Notes: generated by a model from the letters alone, not told the origin. 64,000 bases of DNA from Peromyscus leucopus (GCF_004664715.2 NC_051069.1:500001-564000); one strand, 5' to 3'; shown: positions 32,690-44,308, counted from the first letter of the stretch. Numbers and translations are program-made.

Positions 32690-33520
32690 TCGGGACATAG
32701 GACTGTGGCGGAGCGCACGTGCAAACCTCCTCTTCGACCCTTGGCCATCTTGCTCCAGTTCACTTTCACTTTAGAGAGCTGAATCCTGGGGGGGCCCCCT
32801 AAAGAGCTGCGCCCAGGGGAAGAAAAAAAAAAGGCCACAAGACTCAGGGCGACCTCTGGGCTGGGACCCCGGAACCCGCCTGCGCGCGTGCGCGCGTGCG
32901 CGGGGCAGCCCCGGGCTAATCTCCTGCCACTCATCCCGGCGGACGCGGGCGTTCCGGCCGCAGCGCCTGGAGCCTCGCGCCGGGGCCCGGCTGGGCCGCG
33001 CGCGGAAGGACAAATAGTCCCGTCGGCTGCTCCGCGCGCCCCTCCGAGACCGCGCTCGCCCCGCCCGAGCGGCCCGGCCTCGGCCTCGGGCGGCGGGAAG
33101 TGGGCGGCCGCTCGACCCCTGGCTTCTCCCTCGGGGGCCCGGCGGGTGTGCGCAGCTCCTCGGGGGGGAAAAAGTAATTGGATTCCCGGCTCCGCGCTGC
33201 CGAGGACGGCGGAGAGGCGCAGCTGAGGCTGCAGCGCGTGGGCGGAGGAGGGCGAGGCGGGGGAGGGACGGGGGAGACGCCGCCGGCTCGCCCGCGCCCC
33301 CGGCGACCTGGCCGGCGCAGGCCGCAGCTGGAAGACGGCCGCCGCGGGGAAGGGCTTAGCGCGCTCGCCCCCGGGACCCCGAGGGCGGCGCTCCTCACTC
33401 CTTCCCAGTCGCCACCCGGTCTGCGGCGCTCACCTGGCTGACGACACCCGCCCAGAGAGACGTTTGAAAACTCCAGTCTGTCAGCATCCCTCAGGGTTTC
33501 TTCTCCCAAAGCGCTGATGT
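32690..33520. promoter_or_regulatory. Orphan CpG island, candidate promoter of an unidentified transcript
   Basis: About 0.8 kb of very high GC and CpG density lies in otherwise AT-rich SINE-filled DNA, 22-23 kb upstream of the TCF12 island. It includes alternating CG runs (TGCGCGCGTGCGCGCGTGCG near 32881), GC boxes, three E-boxes (33220, 33325, 33431) and an A-rich interruption at 32822-32832. On the minus strand CCAG|GTGAGC is a good donor, with the exon base at 33434, which suggests an antisense spliced non-coding RNA. Long frames on both strands match no protein I know and look like GC-driven openness. An upstream alternative TCF12 first exon is another possibility. Confidence 0.65.
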
Positions 33521-33854
33521 GCAGCGGAGGTGGGAAAAGAACCTTTCAGCCAGGGGGCGAGTGGAGATTGCTCCCAAAGTCACAGAGAACACAGGGGGAG
33601 AGTACCCCACGTCCTGGCTTGGGTGGCAGGCTCCCCCTAAGTTCCCTCTCCCCCCCTCCCGAGATTTATCACAAGTGGGAGCCCTAAGCAGGGTTTGTGG
33701 TTTTCTTTTTCTCCCCAGCTGAATTGGTAGGAATGTTCTAGAACTTTTAAATGACTAACTCAGTAGCCTTTTTGTGGTATATATGATTTTTTCCCCCTTT
33801 TAATTCCCTTTATTACATCTCACACATTAGTTCACTATGCTGTTATGGAGGAAT

Positions 33855-34030
33855 TTCCTCTGTACCAGGCTCTATTCTGCTTATCTGGAATATTATCAGC
33901 GAATCAGCCCAAACTCTCTGAGCTCTATAGACTTCGTTACAGTTGATGAGATACACAATTCAGTGCCGTGTGATGGCAAGTGCTATGGAAAAATAAAACT
34001 GCAGAGCAAAGAAGGATGCAGGTAGAAGCG
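33855..34030. repeat. Old mammalian repeat remnant
   Basis: GTACCAGGCTCTATTCTGC, and GTGATGGCAAGTGCTATGGA AAAATAAAACTGCAGAG, resemble an old dispersed repeat with this spacing. The sequence is strongly diverged. Confidence 0.35.
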
Positions 34031-34261
34031 ATGTTCAGTGTGTGTTTTGTGGGAGTTGACTTAGACCTTTCCGGAGAAGCTGTGTTTAAAACTTGAGGTC
34101 TGAGTTAGGAAGCCAAACAAAACATCCCTGGACAGGTAACTTTACAGATGGAGGGAAGAACAAATCCAAAGGCCCCAAACCGGAAAAAGTCTAGTGAGCG
34201 GTTCAGCAACCAGTGAGGAGGCCGATGTGAGTCCCACGCAGTGGGTAAGGTCGTGTATAAA

Positions 34262-34382
34262 CCAGGTGCATGCCGGGTGCATGCAGAGGTCAGAAGAGAG
34301 TCTTGGAACCCCTGGAACTGGTGTTCCTGATGGCGGAATCACCGTGGGGGTGCCGGGAACTGAACCCAGGTCCTCCGTGTGA
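34262..34382 (-). repeat. B3 SINE, partial
   Basis: CAGAGGTCAGAAGAGAGTCT ... GAACTGAACCCAGGTCCTCC in reverse. Confidence 0.7.
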
Positions 34383-34631
34383 AACTTTTGTATGGTCTTC
34401 TGCGCCTCCTTTCCAAGCTGTCTCCTTCCTCTTGCCCCATCAGACACTAGATGTGTTTGGTTCTGGTGTCCCCCTTTTTCGCTCCTGGTCTCTAACAGTA
34501 AACGCTAATTGCTGCTGCTTTCCCCACCCTCCACCCTCTGATACTCATTTACAACCAACGCTTCAACTGGTCTTCATGTGCAGACCCTTTACGTTAGCCT
34601 CATCTTTATTCCCGGGTGCTGGAGACTTTAT

Positions 34632-34762
34632 TTATTTCAGATAAGGTCTTAGGATATAGCCTTAGCTGGTCTGAAACTCTGGAGACCAGGTTGGCCTTGA
34701 ACTCACAAAAATCCACCTGTTTCTGCCTCCTGAGTACTGGGTGTGCGCCTCTACACCTAGCT
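34632..34762 (-). repeat. Diverged B1 SINE
   Basis: GAGACCAGGTTGGCCTTGAA CTCAC ... CTGCCTCCTGAGTACTGGGT in reverse. Confidence 0.75.
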
Positions 34763-34769
34763 GCTGTAT

Positions 34770-35565
34770 GCTTGACTCCGGCTTCATCACCGTTTCCAAC
34801 AGGAAATTTCCTGTGATCTCCCTGATGGCACCAGGTCCAAAGCTAACCTCACTGTCTTTGTAAAACCCGTGACACACCCCTTCCTCATTACTGCCCTTCC
34901 CTCTGTGCGACCCGCACTGAAGTGCTTGTCACTGTCCACACGCAATTTCTTCTTATTTATTTTACCTGGCCGGTTATCAGGACCTTTAGTGAGTGTCTCG
35001 TTTGAAGTACCTCATATCAAATGCCTTCCTCTATCTTTACTTCATGGTTTTTTACCCAAGACCTTGAACATTGCCAGCCAGGATCGGTTCAACAGTCTTT
35101 TTATGGTCTCTCCGACTTCCTTTTCTCTCTGTTCCCATGTAACTTGCCAGAATAATTGCTCATTTTTAGCACATCTCTTCATGCCCAGATAGCTTTATGG
35201 TTATATGTTCTCTTGCATTAAATTTAAACTCTGGTGACTGACTTTCAGGCTCGTCCTCCAGTCCTGTTTCCTTCTGTCTTTTGACCCACCCCTCAGCCTG
35301 CCCCCTCACTTTTGGTTAGATCTGTCCAATAAGTACATCCTTCCTATTCATTTCTTTCTTTGTATATGTTTATACATCTGCCCTCACATAACTTTGTATT
35401 TGACTCATTTGGATCTTATAATGACAAAAATATAACTTAGATTTGCTTAAACAGAAGGGGAATCCTGTTCGATTTTGTTCCTACAGTGGGATACCTAGAC
35501 TGTCGAACGGCTTAAGAGCAGACGTTGTGGAGGTTCAAGTCATGGGTGCCTGCACCAGCTCAGCT

Positions 35566-35649
<84 letters not shown>

Positions 35650-36485
35650 TGTCAATCCATGGCCATGGCAACCGTGGAAACCTATGAAGAAACAAGTGGT
35701 TCCACCTCAATATGGGAGGCCAGAGAGAGGCTGGGCGGGGCCAGGTCCTGCTTTTATAGGAAACCTTTCCAGAAACCTAACCAAGACCTAAGGAAAAACA
35801 CTTTCATCTCTTTCAGGCAAGCACACACCCTCTGTTGTTGCCTTAAGAACCTCTCCCTTGGCCTCGCCTAAAAAGTTCCATAGGGCTTCCTGCAACCACC
35901 ACTCCGGGGCCGAGCTCTCCGATACACAAACCGTTAGGGAAGGTAACATGCAAACCATGGCAGGAATTTATTGGCTCACATCAGTGAAACATTCAAGAGT
36001 GTCAGCCATGGCTTGCTGAAGAGTTGACATTATGTCACGAAGATTCAATGTCTCCCTCCGGTATCAGCTCTCTCCTCCGTTGTCCGCTTCGTTCTGAATC
36101 TCCACAGATGAGTATCCAGCAGTTGGAGTTGACACCAACCTCACTGACAGCCGGGATGCTTCTTCCTAACTCAGTCACAGTTGCCTAAAGAGCGCCGTGC
36201 TTAGCCTGGTCTAGAGTGATGGACAGACCTCTTCTAGACATAGGAGTCTGTCAGGAGCACGCAGATGATACAAGATGATACGACTTGAAATAGCAGTAGT
36301 ATGGCTATTGGAGAAAGGCGGTGGATTTTAGGTAACAAAGAGCGGACATGGTATATGTAAAGCCCTGTTTTCCTAATGTCTCCTGTATAGGCTTCATAAA
36401 TAAATGTATCAACAACATTTTCTACCAGCAAAAATACACTCGCTTATGTTAGGTATTAGAGATAACTCTTAAGTGCCCATAGCAG
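34770..36485. other. Intergenic around the (TC)n
   Basis: Apart from the microsatellite no family is identified. CATGGCCATGGCAACCGTGG follows the TC tract, and TGCTTTTATAGGAAACC resembles a TATA box. An LTR is possible but unproven. Confidence 0.3.
35569..35647. repeat. (TC)n microsatellite
   Basis: About 38 uninterrupted TC units on the + strand, the purest pyrimidine tract of the window. Confidence 0.97.
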
Positions 36486-36487
36486 GG

Positions 36488-36835
36488 TGTTGTGGTTTGA
36501 ATGTGAAATGTCCCTCCTAGACTCGGGTTTTTGAACACCTGGTCCCCAGCTGGCGGCTCCGTGAGGGAAAGTCATGGAATCTTTAGGAAGTGGCTTCTCA
36601 CTAGAGGTATGGGTCACTGGAAGCTGTATAGGGAGCCCCTCCCCCAACTTCCTGTTCACTTTCTGCTTCTTGAGTCTAGGCGGAATGTGACCAACCTGCC
36701 CCTGCCTGTTGCCACGTCGTCCCTGACATGGTGGACTGGATTCCTCTGGAATGGTAAGCCAAATAAGCCCTTTCCCTCCTAAGTTGCTTTTGTTAAGGTC
36801 TTTTGTCACAAAAACAGGGAAGAAAGCTAAGCCAC
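36488..36835. repeat. Rodent interspersed repeat, MaLR/RMER-type
   Basis: TTGTGGTTTGAATGTGAAAT, GAACACCTGGTCCCCAGCTG and AATGGTAAGCCAAATAAGCC, ending in TTTGTCACAAAAACAGGGAA, form a pattern I recognise as a common rodent repeat. The exact family is not assigned. Confidence 0.55.
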
Positions 36836-37225
36836 AATAATACACAGTCTTCTCCATTATACAGCAGCATAAATTCTTCAGTCTGGTCTCCACGGACACA
36901 TGATACAATTACCTACAAAGTAGAAAAAAATCATAACAAAAAGAAATGACATTACAATGAAAGCCACTAGTGGAAAAAAATTAATAATGCTAAATACACA
37001 GGGGCCTACAAGTCACAGCATCTACCCCATCTTGTTAGACAGTAAAGGAACAATTTCCTAGCATGAGAGGGAGGAAGTTCTTTGATCATCTGGATGCCGT
37101 ATGCTCTGCTCCTGGAGGAACTCTCATCTGCTCTTCCATAGTCAAATCAAATGGGCAATGAGGAAGAGAATCTTCTAGGAGTCACACTTCTTCAGCATCC
37201 TCTCTCCTTATATATTAGGGCCTGA

Positions 37226-37276
37226 AGAGAAAAACAAAAACAAAAACAAAAACAAAAACAAACAAACAAAAAAAAC
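37226..37276. repeat. (AAAAC)n simple repeat
   Basis: Repeated AAAAC units directly before a forward B1; probably grown from an A-tail. Confidence 0.85.
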
Positions 37277-37450
37277 AGCCAGGCAGTGGTGGTGCACACC
37301 TGTAATCCTTGCACTCAGGAGGCAGAGGCAGGTGGATCTCTGTGTGTTCAAGGCCAGCCTGGTCTATAGAGCAAGTTCCAAGACAGCCAGGGCTGTTACA
37401 CAGAGGAAACCTTGTCTCCAAAAACAAAACAAAGCAAAAACAAACAAAAA
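37277..37450 (+). repeat. B1 SINE
   Basis: GCCAGGCAGTGGTGGTGCAC ... AGAGGAAACCTTGTCTCC and AAAAC-rich tail. Confidence 0.93.
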
Positions 37451-37663
37451 GTAAAACCAATGTTCACTTTGACAAAAATAACTAGTTTTTACCAAAAACA
37501 GTTGAGATCTCCTTCTGTTGTATAGAATTGTTGCTGTTAAGTATCCACCTACCCAGGAACTACATTTCTTAGCCTCAGGTTAATCTTAGTAGAGCCATGT
37601 GATTATCTCCACTGGAAGTGATGATTGTCACTTTTACCCAGTGCATTTAAGAATCAGACACAA

Positions 37664-37754
37664 TGAGGAAAGGTGCCTACTGCCAAGACTGAAGACCTGA
37701 ATTCAGTCCTTGGAACTTAGATTCCTACAAATTGTCCTCTGACCTCCACAAGTG

Positions 37755-37799
<45 letters not shown>

Positions 37800-37815
37800 T
37801 AAATATGTAACAATA
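37664..37815 (+). repeat. B4-type SINE with (CA)n
   Basis: GGTGCCTACTGCCAAGACTG AAGACCTGAATTCAGTCC ... TGTCCTCTGACCTCCACAAG then about 20 CA units and AAATAAATA. Confidence 0.75.
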
Positions 37816-37907
37816 GCTAAGTTAGCCTTTCCTAATCTTTTCCTAGCTTCTGGCTGCAGTGAAAGTATCTTTGAAGAAAATGGTGATCAAGAGCTCTGTT
37901 ATTAAAC

Positions 37908-38098
37908 TTTTATTTTTATTCTATTTCATGCGTTTTTTTGCCTGCACGTATGTCTGTGTACCACTTGCATGCCTGATGCCTGAGGAGGCCAGAAGAGGAG
38001 TCATGGATGGGGGTTAACAGCCATGTGGCTGCTGGGAAACAAACCCTGGTCCTCTGCAAGAGCATTGAGTGCTCTGAACCTCTGACCATCCCTCCAGC
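37908..38098 (-). repeat. B3 SINE
   Basis: GAGGAGGCCAGAAGAGGAGT ... CCTCTGACCATCCCTCCAGC in reverse. Confidence 0.8.
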
Positions 38099-38854
38099 AA
38101 GACACTAGACTCTTTTAAAGTGAGGTCTCTGTATCCACCACGCTTTAGTGCTCACGCATCAGCAGTTTCCATCATGGTACGTATGTTCGGTGTGAGTAGC
38201 CGGCCTTTGCTGTCTAGACTTAGTGTACCTCTTACAGTACAGTTTGAAGTCTTAGTAGGCCTCCGGTATTTGCATGTGACCAGTTCTGTAAGGGAGAACC
38301 CAGAGCGGAGTGTCCGCTGCTGGTCAAGCTGCCGTCTTGACTCTAGATGCTATTACTACTTTCGTCTTTTAGCAATAGACCTGGGTAGTCTCTTAGTTTG
38401 CTGGCCTCTAATTTGCTTTCTGCCTGAGGACAGTTTGGCATTCTTTTAGGGCTTCTCCAGTCCTTTAGGGCCCCAGATTATTGAAATTTCTGTCACTTTT
38501 ATTTTACTCTGTAAGCAAAAAATAGTCACTCATTACCAAGTGATTTCTTCTCTGCCTTACGTAAATCAACCTCAATCTTAAATCTAACTCTCTCATAGGG
38601 CCTTATTAAAGGTAGGAAGTAATGCCTGATGCTTTCTAGACTCTAACCTTTAAACAACAATTCCTTTTATATTTAATGCTTGGTAGGCACATGTTCTGAA
38701 TCCCAGAGTACAGTAGGTACTGATTTAACCTATTGCTTTGCTATATTGAAGTCCAAGCTCAGTATAGATGAAGTCTCTTCTGGACCAACCAGTTCAATAG
38801 TTTGAACTTTTCTCTACTAATCCCACTCTTGATACCAATTGATGAATCATTTAG

Positions 38855-39240
38855 ACATATCTTAATTGCAAGTGACAAAATGAAAGGACACACTACAAAC
38901 TGGCTTTGGGGGGCGAGAAATGTTGGCAACCGACTCACATAACTGAAAAAAAAAATCCAGTGATATATTTAACTTAAGGCGTCGTTTGCTTCAAGGGCAT
39001 AAGCAATGCCATTAGAATTTTATTCCTTTTCCTCTCTTGGCACTGTGCTCTGACTTGGCTTCCTTCGCAGGCTCCATGTGGTGGCTCCTGGCAGCTCCAG
39101 TTCACATAATCCTCACTGTTAGCAATCTCAGTGGAAGAGTACACATCAGTGTGCTGCGGGTGCCAGTGATCGTCTTCTTCCACTCGACGGCTCTGATTAG
39201 GACACACGGAACAACCCAGGGTATCAGAGCTGATGTGCAT
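38855..39240. repeat. Old mammalian interspersed repeat
   Basis: TTCGCAGGCTCCATGTGGTG, GGCTCCTGGCAGCTCCAGTT and CACATAATCCTCACTGTTAG match a widespread, decayed mammalian repeat pattern. I cannot name the family. Confidence 0.45.
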
Positions 39241-39244
39241 GGCT

Positions 39245-40175
39245 ACTTATATTGTTAAGCGAGGATTCAACACCACCTAAAAGACACTGAGAGAAAAACC
39301 AGACCATGGTTCTCAGGAAAAGGGTGAATAAACACTGAGCGGCAAAACAAAAACAAACAGAAAAACAGCCGTGTCTCACTAGATGCCGATGTCCATTTCC
39401 CAATGGGTTGGTTTTCCCTCTTTCGCTGGACAGTCAGTGTCCCCGGAGCAGGCTCTCACACTATTCTGTCTTAATAGTGCCAACCCAGGAGACAGACCTT
39501 GGAGACTAGCTGATTGCTGTTTCTCCTTATATTACTGGAGAGGGCACAGTAAAAGAGGATAAAGGTAGCCTAAGAAAGGAACAGTTTCCAGAAGTGTGGG
39601 AGGGCTGAAGGAATCCACAAGGAATGGGAAAGCTCTTAATGACTGGCAGCCTGGGAGGCATAAAGCCTAAAGGAATGGGGAAGAGAGCTCTAAGTGGAAT
39701 CCAGGAGACGCTGTAGCTGGGAAGGAGATGTCTGACAAGAGCTGTGACTATAAATAGAGAAATGGAGCCAACTGCCAAATGTGGTCCAGCAAAGGACTGG
39801 GGAAAAAACATTTGTCTTTTTCCTCTATCTTCTAAACTTCTCTTGGAACCTCCCATGAGCTAAACCCGATCAGAAACCAGAGGGCTTTAGCAATAGACTC
39901 TGCAGAACCCAGCTTCCCGCAGACAGCAGGGCAAGTGAGATGAAAAGTGGGCCCGGAAGAGCGAACGGGAAATGAGCAGTGCATCTCTGTCTTGTCCTAC
40001 AGAGCAACACCAAATCGGAGGGCTCCCTGTTCTATGCCGATGATATAGAATGGATATATCGGGGGGACACAGACTGATCCTTTCAACAAGTTTCTTAAAC
40101 TGTACCTCACGTGGTTTCATGTTATTAACACTTTAGGATTTTAGCCTGCATGGATTCACACACGGGAAGAAGTCT
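39245..40175. other. Intergenic, no feature seen
   Basis: About 0.9 kb of apparently unique sequence between two old repeats. Confidence 0.45.
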
Positions 40176-40179
40176 TTCG

Positions 40180-40345
40180 TGAGGCAGTGTGGTTAAAATG
40201 CTATCACTGCTGAGCTGATCGGAAACTCCTCGAGAATATTATACCTGGCGATCCATCAGGCGGCATAGCTCAGCACCTGTCAGGGAGTGACAATCTTGAT
40301 AAATGTTTGGTGGTCTTTAAAAACGATTGAATGAATAAATTAAAA
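40180..40345 (+). repeat. MIR/L2-like 3' end remnant
   Basis: GCTCAGCACCTGTCAGGGAG ... TTGATAAATGTTTGGTGGTC ... GATTGAATGAATAAATTA has the typical end of a MIR/L2 element. Confidence 0.45.
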
Positions 40346-40804
40346 TATCTGACACCAGAAGACCGTAAAGAGAAAGCTAGCTGCATTTTCCCTGTTGGAG
40401 CTCTGATGCTTGAGAATGCTTCAGTATCTCCCGTCCTGTCTCCTGAAGGGTGACTCTGGCATCTTAGTTGTAACCGAGGAGGTTTGATCTCTTACAGGAG
40501 ATGGAACGGCAATAAGCTGTCCATCTTCAGTAGTAACATGTTCCATAATGAATTGTCATGCTAATAAATCCATGAAGTCCATTTCAGTTAATACTCCATT
40601 ATGTTTTTAGTCTGAGGGTAGGTTTTCCTCATGGCTGTGCCCTTCAGGTTTAAAAAAATAAATACACTTGCCTCATTATATAAGCTGGTATTATGAAGTG
40701 CCAGTCCAAACTTTTTTTTTTTAAGGGATTCAAGTCATAGTCAAGCCAAAAATGCATATTCTTGTTCTTTGGCAATCTTGTATATATATGCTTCTGCTTT
40801 CATG

Positions 40805-40935
40805 TGTATCAGCATTCATGTATTCATTCAACAAACATGGTAATGTAGGTACCATGTGCCACACATAGCCCATGCCCTTATGGGGCTTATGTCTAATGCA
40901 ATATTTTCGGAGTTAAATGAGACCCTGAATTAATT
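40805..40935. repeat. Old mammalian repeat remnant
   Basis: ATTCATTCAACAAACATGGT, then ACCATGTGCCACACATAGCC and CTTATGGGGCTTATGTCTAA, form a decayed copy of an old dispersed repeat. Confidence 0.4.
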
Positions 40936-41363
40936 GTCTAAAGATCTGTAAGAAGAATAAAGATTCTGATTCACAGAATCTGGAATGGTCAACTAGAGTA
41001 CATTTCTAACCATGTCCTGAGTGAAGACCATGTTGACCTATGGACCACACCTGTAGAGCAAGGATGGATTTATCGATCTTCACAACAGTAAACTCATCAA
41101 CACTGGATTTCTGTTGTTGCTGTCTGATTCTGTTTTCATATATCTACTGTGCAAAATACTGTGCTATACATTACAGAAAATTTGGGGAAGTCACACAACA
41201 GAAAAAAGCTGGTTTGGCACTTAATTATGGTTATATGAATCTATTTAAATAAAATATTCAGAAAAGGCAAAACTGCCATGACAAAATTAGATGGTTGATT
41301 GCCTGGGCTAGAGAGGGATACAGGGATTAACTGTAAATGGCTAAGAGAGGTCCTATTGAACTG

Positions 41364-41416
41364 ATTATATATATATGTATATATATATATTATATTATAT
41401 ATATGTATATATATAT
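41364..41416. repeat. AT-rich microsatellite
   Basis: Imperfect TA repeats with two GTATATATATAT blocks; palindromic, next to a B1. Confidence 0.9.
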
Positions 41417-41574
41417 GTTGTTTGTTTGTTTTTCGAGACAGGGTTTCTCTGTGTAACTTTTCGCCTTTCCTGGAACTCACTCTGTAGCCCAGGCTAGCCT
41501 CAAACTCACAGAGATCCGCCTGCCTCTGCCTCCTGCATACTGGGATTAAAGGCATGTGCCACCACTGCCTGGCT
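41417..41574 (-). repeat. B1 SINE (cricetid-type tail)
   Basis: TTTTCGAGACAGGGTTTCTC TGTGTAACTTTTCGCC ... GGGATTAAAGGCATGTGCCA in reverse. Confidence 0.93.
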
Positions 41575-42051
41575 TGATAATAATTTTTTTAAAACAAGAC
41601 TACTGTAATGGCTGCACAGCTTGATAGACACACTAAAATTGATTGAAATGAGTAAAAGTTGTATGTAAACACCTCAATAAAACTCCAATAATTTTGATAC
41701 AGTGTGAACAAATGCAAAGAACATGCAGTCTTGGCCCCGATTGACAGGGAACTGGAGCTGATAAAAGCTGATTTACTCAGTCATGCAAGTAGTTAGTGAC
41801 AGCATATTAATCTATCCTATAGAGACAGAAGTCTTAATCAGAAACCTAGCTACTAAAGAGAGGTATGTCAGCAAATTGATCCCCTTTCACCAAGATATTT
41901 CCCTTCTCTCAGAATTGCCGCTCTCCCAGAGACAGAGTTCATCCTAAGTTTTGACCTCCTGGAATTGAAGTACCCCAACTGCCAGATGACAGGTCACAAG
42001 CTGGGTGGCTTCTGGCAGATCCTTTGGCTTCATCAGAGTTCTTAGTTTCAA

Positions 42052-42082
42052 GCAACAACAACAACAACAACAACAAAAACAA
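42052..42082. repeat. (CAA)n microsatellite
   Basis: About nine CAA units followed by AAAAC. Confidence 0.9.
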
Positions 42083-42630
42083 ACAGTTCTATCTAGTTTA
42101 GTAGCTAAGGAGTTGGGCCACTCACACAATCCTGAAGATTGAGAATCAAGCTCAAAGCTGGACAGCTAAGAACCATGCCCATAAAGCAGGAACCGAAGGA
42201 ACCCAATGAGAGGGTTGCTGAATGTGCTAGATTCTGCTTTTTAATCCAGCACGATTTGAGGAACTCAATCTGGGCATAAGTGCACTGTTGCAAGAGAGGA
42301 GGCTGGCTGGCTTTTTCCTTTGTGTTCCTAGTTCCTGCGGAGGCCAGGCAGGTCCTCCTGACTAGGGGAAGGGAGACTGTTTACCTAAGTCTAGGCTGCA
42401 AGGAAGGATGGTGCAGGGAATAAATATACAACTTCTACCATTGCTTTTCAAGACCCACATGTTCAATGAATTCTCCAAGCTCAAAGAATTCAGATGCCGG
42501 GCCACAAAACAAACCAACAAATAAAATTCCTCCACCTCCTAAACTGGTATGTATTACAGCCATTCACAACTTGAGGTCCATGGATCAGTCCCAGAAAATT
42601 ACCTGGAAGCTTGTTAGAAATGGAGGGTCT

Positions 42631-42850
42631 GGGCTGGGGAGATAGTGCAGTTGGTCAAACGCTTGCTTTGTAAGCATGAAGACCTGTGTTGGTTCCCCAG
42701 CACCTCCATAGAAAAGAAGTCAGGCATAATGGCGCAGGCATGTAATCACAGCACTGGCCAGGCAGAGGCAGGTAGATCCCTGGGACTCTTTGGCTCGTTT
42801 CAGGCCAGTGAGAGACCCTGTCTCAAGTAATAATAATAATAATGTAAAAT
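42631..42850 (+). repeat. B4 SINE (ID-B1 fusion) with (TAA)n tail
   Basis: GGGCTGGGGAGATAGTGCAG, then AAACGCTTGCTTTGTAAGCA and a B1-like second half ending GAGACCCTGTCTCAAG plus TAA repeats. Confidence 0.8.
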
Positions 42851-42964
42851 AAAATAAAAACCCAAACCTCCAAAACAAAGACAAAAACAAGACAAGACAA
42901 AAAGCCCAAGGGAATGGCATCTCAGGATCGATGCCTAAGGTAGACCCATGGCCTCCACCTGCAC

Positions 42965-42965
<1 letters not shown>

Positions 42966-43016
<51 letters not shown>
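42966..43016. repeat. (TG)n microsatellite
   Basis: About 25 TG units at the end of a B4-like CATGGCCTCCACCTGCACT sequence. Confidence 0.95.
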
Positions 43017-43018
<2 letters not shown>

Positions 43019-43272
43019 ATACACACAGAAGAAAGGGCAGAATCTGGGGAGTCTGTTCCAGAGCTTCAGGAGTAGGACCTGCCAGCTAATAAATACCCAA
43101 ATGCCTTACGAAGTTTGAGAAATGTTCTGTTATGGAGCATGCGGGTTTTTTAACTCTCAAGAATCAGTTACCATTGTGTTCTGCTCATCCACAGAACTGT
43201 GTTTAATACAGGAAATGCAGTTAAATTTGAGATAAACAAGAAATAATTTTTAAAATTAGAATGTTCCTTGGA

Positions 43273-43472
43273 AGCTGGGCATACTGGTGCATGCCTTTAA
43301 TCCTAGCACTTGGGAGGCAGCGCTGGGCAGACCTCTGGGAGTTCAAGACCAGCCTAAGCTTTTAGTGAGTTCTAGGCCAGCTAGGGCTACCTAGTGAGAC
43401 TGTCTCAAAATAAAAGGAAGAAATAAAGAAAAAGAAAAAGAAAGAAAGAAGTTAAAATAAAATAAAAGGAAG
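43273..43472 (+). repeat. B1 SINE with 15-bp target duplication
   Basis: AGCTGGGCATACTGGTGCAT ... GAGACTGTCTC and AAAGA-rich tail. AGAATGTTCCTTGGA at 43258-43272 and 43473-43487. Confidence 0.93.
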
Positions 43473-43864
43473 AGAATGTTCCTTGGAGTATTGGGGGGCA
43501 GTCTTACTACTAAAATTTGTTATCTTTCTGAAACTGAAAATTAAATCAGCATCCTGTATTTTATCTGACAGCTGTGTTCACTCACCAAACCTTTTCCCTG
43601 TAGTTAACACAAATGAGTAAAAAGAAAGGGATGTTAATTGGCCACAAGAATGTGTTGATATCAGTGTTCTGTTTTGACCTAGGAGACCCTAAGTTTCATG
43701 AAAGCTGAACATGGAATGGCAGTTTCAAGCCCACTTGGAATTCTGCTCAAGCATTTCGTGCTTGTGACTCCTTTTCATTTGAAGGGTGAATGCAGAGTGA
43801 GGCCTGGTGTGTGTGTGGCCAGAGGACAAATTTCCGGTTTGTCTTTAGGTGCTGTCCTCCATTT

Positions 43865-44072
43865 TGTTGCTGTTGTTTTGAGCCAGCGTCTCTCGGCCTG
43901 AAACTCACCGAGGACGCTAACATGGCTGGCCAGCAAGCTCCAGGGATCTGCCTGTCTCCACCTCCCCAGTGTTGGGGATCACCACCTTCTTTATATGTGT
44001 TCTGGGGATCTGATTCAGGGGCTCAGGCTTGTAAGGCAAGCACTTTTCATTGACTGAGCTACGGCTAGCCCA
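43865..44072 (-). repeat. B4 SINE
   Basis: TTTTGAGCCAGCGTCTCTCG ... GGATCTGCCTGTCTCCACCT ... GTAAGGCAAGCACTTTTCAT in reverse. Confidence 0.8.
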
Positions 44073-44082
44073 GGGTTTTTAA

Positions 44083-44175
44083 AATACACCTAGTAAAACC
44101 AGAACGCTGCAGAGAAGAGTAGCGTGGGCCCTACACATAAAAGACATGCAAATTCATGAAGTGTTTCATATTTTT
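44083..44175 (+). pseudogene. Decayed, 5'-truncated U6 snRNA pseudogene
   Basis: AATACACCTAGTAAAACCAG, then AACGCTGCAGAGAAGAGTAG, GCAAATTCATGAAGTGTTTC and ATATTTTT align in order with U6 from its ACTAAAATTGGAACG segment to the terminal T-run. The first ~20 bases are missing. It lies next to a reverse B4 SINE. Confidence 0.8.
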
Positions 44176-44272
44176 GTAGGTACCACCTTCTCTCCCTGTT
44201 TTCTCAGGGACAGTAGGGCCATTACTTGTTCCATTCTGAGGTTCCCTTTTTGGCTTTCTCTTGGCAATTACT

Positions 44273-44304
<32 letters not shown>
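44273..44304. repeat. Poly(T) run
   Basis: About 32 T followed by AAGAAATCC; no SINE body is attached. Confidence 0.9.

Positions 44305-44308
<4 letters not shown>

Larger units (their letters stand above)
41255..41695 (+). repeat. Old L1 3' end, split by AT microsatellite and B1
   Basis: GGCAAAACTGCCATGACAAA, GATTGCCTGGGCTAGAGAGG and, after the B1, ACACCTCAATAAAACTCCAA fit an old L1 3' UTR. An (AT)n and a reverse B1 occupy 41364-41574. Confidence 0.6.

Noticed and set aside
32931..33509. 192-residue minus frame in the orphan CpG island
   Set aside because: Low-complexity Pro/Arg/Ser/Gly content matches GC-driven openness; a donor inside the island argues against a single coding exon. Kept only as a possible non-coding transcript.
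35470..35990. An LTR around the (TC)n tract
   Set aside because: A TATA-like TTTTATAGG and CT-rich flank are suggestive, but no TG...CA ends or target duplication could be found.
36456..36908. 150-residue minus frame
   Set aside because: It lies over an interspersed repeat (36488-36835).
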